A stretch of 33,273 bases of DNA from positions 1 through 33,273 of the forward strand of contig JAGKWW010000047.1 of NCBI GenBank assembly GCA_021151665.1, read 5' to 3'. The notes beneath the pieces are model-generated. The model was given only the letters and a program-made list of their open reading frames with translations. It was not told the DNA's origin and ran no database searches. Shown here in pieces: positions 21,313-31,400 of the stretch. Every line of letters begins with the position of its first letter. Positions within the stretch are counted from its first letter, which is position 1. The translations under genes were made by a program, and so were the position numbers. Source of the stretch: Flavobacteriaceae bacterium. GTDB lineage: Bacteria; Bacteroidota; Bacteroidia; Flavobacteriales; Flavobacteriaceae.

Positions 21313-22758
21313 TTAAATGGTGACTTTAATACGATTGTAAATATCATCAGCATTATCGGGCTGCAGCGACCACCGGTACACGGGGTGCACCTCCCAGTCA
21401 TAGCCCGCATTGATTGCCGAATGAAGAAAGTAGCGGTTATCCTCAAAATACTTGCGCTCCACGTCGCCGTTCTCCATAATCTTGGTTGCGGTAACAAAGC
21501 TTATCTTAAACAAGAAGTGTGCCAGGTCTATTGGCGTTGCTTTACGGCCACAGGCATACTCAAAGCCGCCGTACTTCATAATTTCGCCTATCTTAACCGT
21601 TAGCTCGCCGGTGTGAAATACAAACGGGTCGCATTGTGATGCGTCCTTTTTATTAGGGCGAAGGCTGTAAATAAGACGCTCTATTTCCGGTAGCTCGGTA
21701 CGGAATTCGTTTACGGTGTCCTGCATCCGCCCGTGAGAATACTCCTCAAATATATTGATGAAATGCGAAGTGCATATTTGTCCCGAACCCGTGCGCTGGG
21801 CCTCGCGGGCAGCGAGCGTGCAAAGCTTTACGATATCGCGCGGGCGCTTTCTTATCAGCGAAAGCAACACTTTATACATCGGCTGGTTTTCCCATTTGCC
21901 ATAACCCAGGAATGTAGCTTCAAAGATATGGTCAAGGTACCGGGCAAGATCCTCAAGCGGCATGTTTTTCAGATCGTCCTCTGCAACGGGTATACCCATA
22001 AACGTTAGTATGCGCTTGCTGAGCATTGACAGGATCTCATGTTCTGTCCAGCTATACCAGATAACGGAGCCCTCAATCTTATCGCTGGATTCGTCTGTAT
22101 TCCTGATCGAAAAATACACATCGGTTCGCAACGAAATTTTAAAGCACAAGCCCGGATTTTCATTGCTTAAATCCCGAACGCTGTTAAGAAGTGCCGACAG
22201 CCTGTTGATATCGCTTCGCTTTCCTTCCCATCCCCTGTCAAGATCATCTATATATACAACTATCTTTTTATTTTTCAGGAAGTTGTCTATAAGAAGTTGC
22301 TGAGAGGGCAAAAGGTTCTGGTTTTCTTTCAATGAATTTACAGAGCTGCTCAGCGCCCCCGGCTTATCTTCGTTTATACCAAATTCACGAAATACTTTAG
22401 AGCCGATTATTTTTATAAGCCCGTATTTCCACTGTCGTATTTTCAGAAGGAAGTTTTCATCGCCCTCACCCAGCTCTGCAATATCGTCCGGCTTGATAAG
22501 TATCGGAAGGTTGCCTTTCGACTTTTCTTCAGATATCGATATTTTAAACATAGCAGATTTACCCACCCCTTTATTTCCTACCAGAATTATAATCGGGTGG
22601 TCGCTTACCACTTTTTTATAGGTATCGTTTCGGTAAAAATATCGTTTTAATCGGTCTAGCGGTTCGCTTTCGGCATCCTCATACCCGAATAACTGTTTAA
22701 TGTTGTCATTGTCAAATTCAATGATCGCTGGTGGCGGGGTAAGATGTTCAAAATTCAT
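21313..22758 (-). CDS. P-loop ATPase, probably Sll1717/KAP-like family
   Basis: A 481-aa cytosolic NTPase. Walker A is GNKGVGKSA (61-69) and Walker B is VVYIDDLD (167-174), directly followed by RGW. KISLRTDVYFS after a strand looks like a sensor segment. The opening IKQLFGYEDAESEPLDRLKRYFY is the feature that suggests the Sll1717-type P-loop ATPase family, which is related to KAP/STAND ATPases. The C-terminal half (about 290-481) is helical with no recognised domain. Related ATPases turn up in phage-defence settings, but nothing here demonstrates that role. It is single, separated from the radical-SAM pair by 310 bp of AT-rich DNA, with a hairpin in its upstream region and a strong terminator downstream. 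Family assignment is from memory of motif context and is moderate. Confidence 0.7.
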   Translation of the reverse strand: MNFEHLTPPPAIIEFDNDNIKQLFGYEDAESEPLDRLKRYFYRNDTYKKVVSDHPIIILVGNKGVGKSAMFKISISEEKSKGNLPILIKPDDIAELGEGDENFLLKIRQWKYGLIKIIGSKVFREFGINEDKPGALSSSVNSLKENQNLLPSQQLLIDNFLKNKKIVVYIDDLDRGWEGKRSDINRLSALLNSVRDLSNENPGLCFKISLRTDVYFSIRNTDESSDKIEGSVIWYSWTEHEILSMLSKRILTFMGIPVAEDDLKNMPLEDLARYLDHIFEATFLGYGKWENQPMYKVLLSLIRKRPRDIVKLCTLAAREAQRTGSGQICTSHFINIFEEYSHGRMQDTVNEFRTELPEIERLIYSLRPNKKDASQCDPFVFHTGELTVKIGEIMKYGGFEYACGRKATPIDLAHFLFKISFVTATKIMENGDVERKYFEDNRYFLHSAINAGYDWEVHPVYRWSLQPDNADDIYNRIKVTI

Positions 22759-22833
22759 TGTGTGTTTATTGATGTTGGCTTTATCTAAAAAATGATTTAA
22801 AAAATATCTGAAAACTTCCTTTCTGTTACAATG

Positions 22834-22854
22834 GCAGTTTTATCCCGAAACTGC
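22834..22854 (-). promoter_or_regulatory. Inverted repeat upstream of the ATPase gene
   Basis: GCAGTTT-N7-AAACTGC lies about 75-95 bp before the ATG of the ATPase. It is not followed by a T run, so it is an operator or leader-hairpin candidate rather than a terminator. The rest of the 310-bp gap (22759-23068) is strongly AT-rich; it also holds ATCGTT/AACGAT at 22944-22970 and a weak TTTGTT/AACAAA stem just after the 23069 stop. I see no gene in it. Confidence 0.35.
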
Positions 22855-23068
22855 TCAAAACAAAAATTAATCTTAAAAAATCTTATTAAATCTCTTAATT
22901 ACACTACAAATTAAACCTAAGGAAATGTTATAGACGTCATGAAATCGTTATTTAACACAAAAAAAACGATAAAACGCGTATCTAAAAATCTTTATTAAAT
23001 AATTGCATATTTATTGATAAATTAATATCACAAATACTAATAGGTTTGTTAATAAAACAAATCCATCC

Positions 23069-23830
23069 TCACTGTTTTTCGCTCAGGTACTTCCAATACC
23101 TTTTTGGTACGTGCCTAATGTGAAGTGAAAGATTTTTGCGGGCCAAAATAGTTGTGTTTTTAAAATAGTCCTTCCAAAGTGCCTGCACCAACTCCTCCTC
23201 TGTTGCAAAAATAGACCCCGGCGATAAGTTTCCTTTTGTTGTGGGGGTTGTTTCAAAAGTGACTTCATTTACAGATTGAAGGTTGTAGAAAAGCCCATAC
23301 TTTCGTTTTACATCATAAATCAGCCATTGCTGATCCGCAAAGCGCTCGCGAAAGAATGTGGCTACCAGCGGCAGTACGTTAAAGTCCGGCTCTATGGGAG
23401 CATAGTAGATGTTGTCTGCAGTTTTTGAAAAGCGTACAAATGCTTTCATCCGGTGCCTTTCGCGGCTTACCTTCTTTTCTGCCTGCAGAAGCGACAGCAC
23501 AGACGGATGTGCAAGATTATGCTCGGCGCCGGGCGGATTGTCAAAAATATAGCAGGCATAAGCCAGACATTCACGATGAATAATAATATCTTCAGAAAGG
23601 TAGGCACAGAAAAAAGTATTGCGGGCGCGGGCTGATAGTTTTTTTTTCAGCCCATCCCACACGCGTCCGGCTTTTTGTGTATCAGAAACCACCCGATGGC
23701 TTGTACATGATATTTCAGGCTGGTAAGTTTTCTCGTGAAACAGGCGTACGTTGCCCTCCCTTAAATAATACCTGTCGAAAATTGCGGTCAGCAAGCCTTC
23801 GAACGTTGCGTCAAAGATAAAATGCATCAT
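23069..23830 (-). CDS. TIGR03915-type DNA metabolism protein (DUF4130), radical-SAM partner
   Basis: A 253-aa protein beginning MMHFIFDATFEGLLTAIFDRYY, the characteristic opening of the TIGR03915 family of predicted DNA repair proteins. The second half (RHRMKAFVRFSKTADNIYYAPIEPDFNVLPLVATFFRERFADQQWLIYD, then YGLFYN) is the DUF4130 region; it ends RHVPKRYWKYLSEK. In other genomes it sits next to a radical-SAM protein of TIGR03916 type and often to, or fused with, a uracil-DNA-glycosylase domain; this one has no such fusion. Its ATG overlaps the radical-SAM stop (ATGA), indicating coupled translation. The biochemical activity of the family is not established as far as I know. Confidence 0.85.
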   Translation of the reverse strand: MMHFIFDATFEGLLTAIFDRYYLREGNVRLFHEKTYQPEISCTSHRVVSDTQKAGRVWDGLKKKLSARARNTFFCAYLSEDIIIHRECLAYACYIFDNPPGAEHNLAHPSVLSLLQAEKKVSRERHRMKAFVRFSKTADNIYYAPIEPDFNVLPLVATFFRERFADQQWLIYDVKRKYGLFYNLQSVNEVTFETTPTTKGNLSPGSIFATEEELVQALWKDYFKNTTILARKNLSLHIRHVPKRYWKYLSEKQ

Positions 23831-25089
23831 GGCTGAAACAGGCTAAGCTGATTAGAAGCTACTTTTAAATATTTACTGTTGCCGCCCGATAATATCAGTC
23901 CTTTAAGCTTTAACGGATCGGGTTCGTTTAGCAGCCATGGGGAGTCGGCACAACGGATAAAGTATTTTGCCCTGTTGTAAGCAATTCCGAATTTTTTTAC
24001 AAGGTCTTCACGAATAAGGGAAAACCTCCGCGACTGAACGATCTTTTTTGCCGAGCCAACCCCAATTCCCGGAACGCGCAGGATCATGCTATAGTCCGCT
24101 GTATTTAAATCTACCGGAAACAGGTGCATGTTTCTGAGTGCCCAGGATAGCTTTGGGTCTACCTCTGTATCGAGGTGCGGATTTGACGGATTTAAAAGTT
24201 CCTTTACATCAAACCCGTAAAAACGCATTAGCCAGTCGGTCTGGTATAAACGGTTTTCGCGCAGCAGAGGTGGCTGCGAGCCAATAGATGGCATTCGGCT
24301 ATCGTGGCTTATAGGGATGTAGCCTGAATAATATACCCGCTTAAGGGAAAAGCTTTTGTAGTAGCTATCAGCGCTATACATAATTTCCATATCAGACTCA
24401 GGTGTTGCCCCAATGACCATTTGGGTACTCTGGCCTGCAGGGACAAACTTCGGGACAGACTTTATAAGGCCGGTTTTTTTTTCTTCTGCCAGGCCGGCAA
24501 TGGTGTCGCGGATAAATCCTAAAGGCTTTTTAACCTCTTCGTGCGATTTTTCGGGAGCAAGTAGCTTCAGGCCTTTTTCGGTAGGCATTTCAAGATTGAT
24601 AGACATCCGGTCTGCATACAATCCGGCTTCGCTAAGCAATTCCGGACTCGCCCCCGGTATCGTCTTCAGGTGAATATACCCGTTGAACCGCTCTTCCAGC
24701 CGGAGTTTTTTCACAATGCGTAACAGCCTTTCCATAGTGAAGTCGGCATTCTTAAAAATTCCGGAGCTCAGGAACAGGCCTTCTATGTAGTTTCTGCGAT
24801 AAAAATTCATGGTAAGCGAAACGACTTCCTCTACTGTAAATGCCGCACGCTTTACATCATTGCTTTTCCGCGAAACGCAAAATGCGCAATCATAAATACA
24901 GTGGTTGGTAAGCAGGATTTTAAGCAGGGATACACATCTGCCATCCTCGGTATACGTGTGGCATATTCCGTTACTGCTGTTGCCAATCCCCTTGTTTTCA
25001 TTTTTCCTGTTGCTGCCGCTGGAGGCGCACGACACATCATATTTCGCGGCATCTGCCAGAATTGACAGCTTTTCCCGAATCCTTTCCAT
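23827..25089 (-). CDS. Putative DNA modification/repair radical SAM protein (TIGR03916 type)
   Basis: Start chosen at 25087-25089 (MERIREKLSILADAAKYDVS); an in-frame TTG at 25125 would place a TATATTTG promoter box inside the gene. The 420-aa protein has the radical-SAM cluster motif CIYDCAFC (C64, C68, C71), which binds a 4Fe-4S cluster and cleaves S-adenosylmethionine. Further cysteines in ASSGSNRK/GICHTYTEDGRC are family features. A helix-hairpin-helix DNA-binding motif, VPGIGVGSAKKIV, lies near 340-352. The family is predicted to act in DNA modification or repair together with the downstream DUF4130 protein. Expression is from its own box upstream, divergent from the giant surface-protein gene. 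Confidence 0.9.
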   Translation of the reverse strand: MERIREKLSILADAAKYDVSCASSGSNRKNENKGIGNSSNGICHTYTEDGRCVSLLKILLTNHCIYDCAFCVSRKSNDVKRAAFTVEEVVSLTMNFYRRNYIEGLFLSSGIFKNADFTMERLLRIVKKLRLEERFNGYIHLKTIPGASPELLSEAGLYADRMSINLEMPTEKGLKLLAPEKSHEEVKKPLGFIRDTIAGLAEEKKTGLIKSVPKFVPAGQSTQMVIGATPESDMEIMYSADSYYKSFSLKRVYYSGYIPISHDSRMPSIGSQPPLLRENRLYQTDWLMRFYGFDVKELLNPSNPHLDTEVDPKLSWALRNMHLFPVDLNTADYSMILRVPGIGVGSAKKIVQSRRFSLIREDLVKKFGIAYNRAKYFIRCADSPWLLNEPDPLKLKGLILSGGNSKYLKVASNQLSLFQP

Positions 25090-25103
25090 GAAATAATTTT
25101 CTT

Positions 25104-25111
25104 CAAATATA
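25104..25111 (-). promoter_or_regulatory. -7 promoter box TATATTTG of the radical-SAM operon
   Basis: Exact TANNTTTG on the minus strand, 14 bp before the ATG at 25089. No clear -33 TTTG. Confidence 0.5.
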
Positions 25112-25401
25112 TGAAAAAAATCCAACAGTAGGGTGGTTCGGTATCTTAACTGTTACTATAACATAACTTAACGTATAAATTCATACATATGCGCTTTGAC
25201 CCTTAATTTTGCCATTTAAGTATTCGTAAAAATTGGTTTGACAATTTATAATGTTTTAAGCATTATGAAATATTACTAATATTAATATAACCAATACAGT
25301 CAATTACTGTAAAAGTTTTATCAAATTAGGAATTTGTTAGAAATCACTTAAATAACGCTCAAAATCGTTAGAAAAATTATAATATTTTTAACTTTTAATT
25401 T

Positions 25402-25409
25402 TATATTTG
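25402..25409 (+). promoter_or_regulatory. -7 promoter box TATATTTG of the giant surface-protein gene
   Basis: Exact TANNTTTG followed by CCGAC, 82 bp before the ATG at 25492, predicting a leader of about 75-80 nt. The 25126-25491 gap is otherwise very AT-rich. It has a small inverted repeat (ATAATG-N7-CATTAT at 25248-25266) and no gene. Confidence 0.5.
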
Positions 25410-25491
25410 CCGACTGTTTTAATTTGCTGGTATATAAGATTTTAAAATTGCTGAGAAAGAATAAGAAAATTGCCTTTGTCCCGGATTACCT

Positions 25492-28400
25492 ATGAAAAAA
25501 ATTTTATTTGCAATCGCGCTGCTGTCTTCCCTGCATGGGATGTCGCAGGCTGTTTCTGTTAGTTCATCGTCGCACACTCCTGCCCAGCTCGTGCAGAATG
25601 TGCTGGTGCAAAACTCGTGCCTTGTTCAGATATCCAATATCTCTGTCCGTACAGGGAGTAATGTGGGCACTGTTAACGGAATAGGATATTACCAAAATAC
25701 CAACTCGTCTTTTCCTGTAGGTGCTAATGGTGTAATTCTTTCTACCGGAAAAGCTGAAGATGCTCCCGGCCCTAACAATTCGTTTTTAGGGGCAACTTCT
25801 GCTGCATGGGCGGGAGACCCTGCCCTTGAGGCGGCTCTGGCGGCATCCGGTATTAACATTGCTACCAAAAACGCGACGGTTCTTGAATTTGATTTTGTAC
25901 CCAATTCTACCACATTTTCTTTCGATTTTCTGTTTGCATCGGAAGAATACGGTAATTACCAGTGTGCAAAAAATGATGCATTTGCAGTGTTCCTTACACA
26001 AGGCAGTATCACGCAGAATGTTGCTGTAATTCCGTCTACGACATTGCCAATTACCGTAGGCAACATCAGGAATAACCTTTACAATTCTACCTGCGCATCT
26101 GCAAACCCGGCCTATTTCGGGCAATTTAACGGCGGGGCCAATGCTGCTTCTTCGCCAACCAATTTCAACGGACAGACCGTATTGATGCACGCGGGGGCTA
26201 CTGTAATACCGAATGTATCCTACCATATAAAATTTGTCATCGCAGACGATGGGGGGACCCTTGGTACAGATGGTGACTATGACTCTGCCGTATTCCTTCC
26301 GGCGGGAAGCCTTAACCTTGGGCAGAAGCTTTTTGGTTCTGACCTGACTATTGCCAACGGAAATCCACTTTGTTTTGGCGATTCTTATGTGCTGGAGACC
26401 AATCTGGACGACGACATTTATGACTTTACATGGACGAGGAACAATAACCCCATTGGGGCAACCGGGCCATCTATTGTAGTTACGCAGCCGGGTGATTATG
26501 CAGTAACGCTAAGCCGTCCGGATATAAGCTGTAATACAACGCAAAGTATTAAAATCGAGTATGCTCCGCAAATTATGGCAGGGCAGCCCAATAACCTTTA
26601 CAAATGCGATAACGGCTCAGGTAGTTATGCTTACAATCTTTCTCTTAATACTCCGGTCGTAAAACAGGGTCTTGACCCTAACACGGTGGTTACTTACCAC
26701 GCATCTCCGGCCGATGCTGATACCGGGGCAAATGCTTTACCGCTTACTTACAACAGCCCGGGCGGTGTAACTATTTATGTGAGGGTAAAAAATCCGGGCA
26801 ACAGCTGTTATACTACAAAGAGTTTCCAGCTGCTGACGTCGCCTGCCCCTGCAATAACGCAGCCGCAGGACCTTGCGCTTTGCGAAAGTTCGCAAGGCTC
26901 AAATACAGCTATCTTCGACCTGACCCAGCAAAACCCTACAATATTGGGTGTGCTTCCTCCAAATGAAAATAATGTAAGCTATTATACATCATTGGCGGCT
27001 GCTACCTCGGGTACATCACCAATTACGGCACCAACAGGATTTAACGGAACCACCCAGACCATATATGCACGGGTTGAGAAAAGCTTCGACAGTTCATGCT
27101 ACTCTGTAACGCAGTTTAACCTTACCGTGCACCCGCTCCCTGTATTGCCGGATGTGGCGCAGGTTGACGCCTGCAATAACTACACGCTGCCTGCACTTAC
27201 GGTGGGTAATTATTACACTGGGAACGGAGGTACAGGAACACAGCTTCCTGCAGGGACCGTAATTACAACATCGCAGAATATTTACATCTACGCACAATCT
27301 GGAGGAAACCCGAATTGTTCTAATCAAAAGGTATTTTATGTAAATATAATTACGGCCGCCACCGCTCCGGAAGATGTAACAGCCTGCCAGAGCTACACGC
27401 TGCCTGCGCTTTCTATAGGTGAATATCATGACCAGCCGGCCGGTGGGGGCAACATCCTCGCTCCGGGAACAGTGATTACATCAACGCAAACCATATATTA
27501 CTTTATACCTTCGGCCGCATCGTGTACCCAGAACAACAGTTTTACGGTTACGATTACTAGCACGCCTGTGGTAACAGATCCTGCCGATGTTAATTCGTGC
27601 GGCCCCTATACGCTTCCTACTTTGCCTAATGGGGAATTTTATTATACGCAGCCAAATGCTGGGGGAACCCAGTTGCCCGACGGTTATGTAGTAACTGCAT
27701 CGCGTACAGTTTATATCTATACTTCAAATCCGTCTAACCCGGCATGTACGGCTCAGAGTAACTTTGTAGTAACAATAAATACTGTGGATGTACCGGATGT
27801 TGCTGATGTGGACGCATGCGGTGTCTACACGCTACCGGCACTTACAGTGGGTAAATATTATACCGGCCCCAATGGTACCGGAACACAACTGCCATTCAAT
27901 TCGTCAGTAACTACTACCCAGACAATATATGTGTATGCGGCAGCACCTGGCCTTCCGGGCTGTTTTGACCAGGACACGTTTACAGTAACGATACATCCAC
28001 TGCCCAACCTTGACCCAATCGCGAACGTATCGGCATGCGGCAGCTATACGCTTCCTGCACTTCCGTCGAACGCTCAATATTACACGGGCTCAAACGGCAC
28101 AGGATCCATCATCCCTGCAGGTACTGTGCTGACAACCAACCAGACGGTTTATGCGTTGGCTTTTGCAGGAGGTCCGCTAAACTGCCGCAGGCAAAGGCAA
28201 TTTACTGTAACTATCATAAACGTTACGGCCTCCAACCCGGGCAACGTTACCATGTGTGGAAGCTATACGCTGCCTCCTTTATCTTCAGGCCATTACTATA
28301 CCGGCCCTAACGGTACCGGAACCCAGCTGGCTGCCAACAGCAATATCGTTACTACGCAGACGATTTATATTTACGCTGTATCTAACACAACACCACAGTG

Positions 28401-31400
28401 TACCGACCAGGCAAGTTTTGTAGTAACGATAAAAGACAGGCCGAATATAGACCCGATTCCAAACGTGGTAGCCTGTACAAACTATACACTTCCTGCGCTT
28501 CCTGTAGGCAATTATTTTACTTCACTAAACGGTGGAGGTACGATGTTGGCGCCGGGCACTGTGCTCACTACCAGCCAGACGGTATACGTTTATGCAGAGA
28601 CCGGCGGAACTCCTAACTGCAACAGGCAACGCTCGTTTACAGTTACCATCATTAATGGTTCTATTGCTCCGGCAAACGTAACCGCATGCGGTCATTATCA
28701 GCTACAGCCGCTTCCTATAGGAGCCTACTACACGGGGCCAAACGGCACGGGAACCAATCTTCCGGTAGGCTATGATGTAACCAGCACACAGACAATCTAC
28801 GTAAGGGCTAACGTAACTTCGGGAGCCAACTGTACCGATGATGACAATTTTGTGGTAAACATTCAGCCTGCACTTACGGCAGATAATCCCGGCAACCAGT
28901 TTGCCTGTACAAGCTATACGCTGCCCGCTGTTACTAATGGAAATTATTACACCAATCCCGGCGGCGGGGGAACTATGATGCATGCAGGAGACGTGATAAC
29001 TTCTACGCAAACTATTTATGTGTTCAATTATATTCCAGGGCAATCCAACTGTAACGCAGAGAACAGCTTTGTAGTTACCATCGCTAATGTTACCGCCGAT
29101 AATCTTGCAGATCAGGTGGTGTGCGACGGTTACCAGCTTCCTGCCCTTACTTCGGGGAATTATTACACCCAGTCCGGCGGAAACGGAACAATGCTGCACG
29201 CCGGCGATATGATTACGACAGATCAGACCATTTATATCTACGCTACAAGCGGCACTACTCCAAGTTGTATCAGCGAAACGGACTTTACGGTTACCATCAA
29301 GCCGGTTCCGGTTATTGATAATCCCGGAACTGTGGTTTCATGCGGAAATTATGTGCTGCCTGCCTTGACTAATGGTAGCTACTGGACTAACTCCGGCGGT
29401 ACCGGCCTCCAGTTGTTCCCGGGCCAGCTTATTACTACTTCGCAGACGTTATACATCTTTGCGCAAACAGGGGGCACCCCTAACTGTTCGGTAGAGAATG
29501 AATTTATAATCGTTATCAACCCTGAGCCTCCAACAGATGTAACGGTTTGTGACAGCTATGTGCTACCGGCGCTGGCAGTAGGCGAATACCACACCGCTCC
29601 CGCGGGCGGCGGCGCAACTTTGCCGGCCGGCCAGCTTATTAATAGTACACAGGATGTGTATGTGTACATTCCGATGACAATGACGCCTAACTGTACCGAC
29701 AACAATAAGTTCAGGGTTACGGTTAACCATACGCCTGTACTTGCGCCGCAAAGCAACGTAGCTCAGTGCGACAGCTACACACTTCCCCCACTTGCGGTAG
29801 GTAACTACTATACTGGGCCTAACGGTACAGGAACTTTGCTGCCTGCAAACACGGTACTTACTACATCGCAGACAATTTATGTATATGCGCAAACCAGCAC
29901 TACGCCAAACTGTAGCGCACAAACACAATTTAACGTAACGATAAACCGGACACCGGTGCTCGATGCAAGGTCTGACGTAGAGGTGTGTTTCTCTTACCAG
30001 CTGGAGCCGCTTCTTGTGGGCAACTACTACACTGGGCCAAACGGTACGGGTACGATGCTGCCTGCCGGATTCCTTATAACATCTACCCAGACAATCTACA
30101 TCTATGCGCAGTCGGGTACCACACCAAATTGTGCTGCAGAGAACAGCTTTATTGTAACCGTGTACTCAATTACGGCAGATAATCCAGCAGATGTATTTGA
30201 GTGCGATAGCTATACACTGCCGGCGCTCAGCCCGCTGAATAAATATTATACGTTTGCGGGAGGGCCGGATGAGGCTAACCCAGCTGCAAACCCCGAAATT
30301 CCTGCGGGTACTGCTATCACATCAACACAAACAATCCACGTGTTTGCCGCAACCGGCGGGCGAGTTAATTGTACCGATGAAAATTCGTTTACAGTTAATA
30401 TATTCCACACCCCTGCTATAGACCATTCTCAGGGCGATTTTGCACAGTGTACTCCATACACGCTGCCTCCGCTTACGGTAGGTAATTATTATACGGGCCC
30501 GGGCGGTACAGGTACACAGTTGTCTGCCGGTTTTGTGGTCACTACGCCTACCACCATCTATATTTATGGCGAGAATCCACAGCGTCCGCAATGTAATGAT
30601 CAGCACAGTTATCTTGCCGATGTGAGAATTGTGCAGGTAGATAATCCCGGCGATAAATTTAGCTGTGGGCCGTACACACTTCCTGCGCTTACTTCAGGTA
30701 ATTACTACACAGGTCCGAACGGAACAGGCACCATGCTGAATGCCGGCCATGTTATCAATACGACCACTCAGTTGTACATTTACGCGCAAAACGTGGGCCC
30801 AACGCTTACGTGTCGCGATGAGCACCCGATGCTTGTAACTATTGTAACCGCCCCAACAGCGTTCCCTGTAACGCCGAGGGTAACGTGCGGTGTGGATGAT
30901 CTTGGACACGGGATTTTCGACCTGACCTCTGCAATTGCACAGGCTATAGGCGGACAGGCCAACACATCGGCATCGGTGCACGAAACGCTGGCAGATGCAC
31001 AATTCGGGCAGAATGCTATTGCCAACCCGGCGGCATATGCCAACGTGAACGCTTATAACCAAACGGTATATATCAGGGTATATCATTCTATAGCCACAGA
31101 ATGTTATAATGTATCTACAGTTCAGCTTACCGTTAACCCAAGGCCTGTAGCGGTAGAGCCTCAGCCGTACCAGCTTTGTGATGACAACACCGATGGTATT
31201 GCGACATTCGACCTTACAACGCGCAATGCGGAAGTACTGGGTACCATGAACCCGGCTAACTTTACGGTTACTTATCATACACAGGCAAGCTTTGCAGAGG
31301 CAGGAACCCCGGTAATACCGAACCCGGCTGCGTACAACTCGCCAACCAACACTATTTATGTAAGGGTGACAAATAATGTGACGGGCTGTTATGATGTGGT

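Noticed and set aside
25238..25252. TTGACA and TATAAT words resembling a sigma-70 promoter
   Set aside because: Only 3 bp separate them, which cannot function as -35/-10, and this phylum uses TTTG/TANNTTTG boxes.
27142..30866. Periodic repeats considered as a CRISPR or satellite array
   Set aside because: Unit length of about 219 bp, an open frame throughout and divergent DNA between units show a protein repeat, not a CRISPR array.
30694..31278. Minus-strand open frame of 194 codons, and several shorter ones along the giant gene
   Set aside because: They recur in the same phase of the repeats and mirror the repeat codons, so they are shadows of the giant ORF rather than antisense genes.
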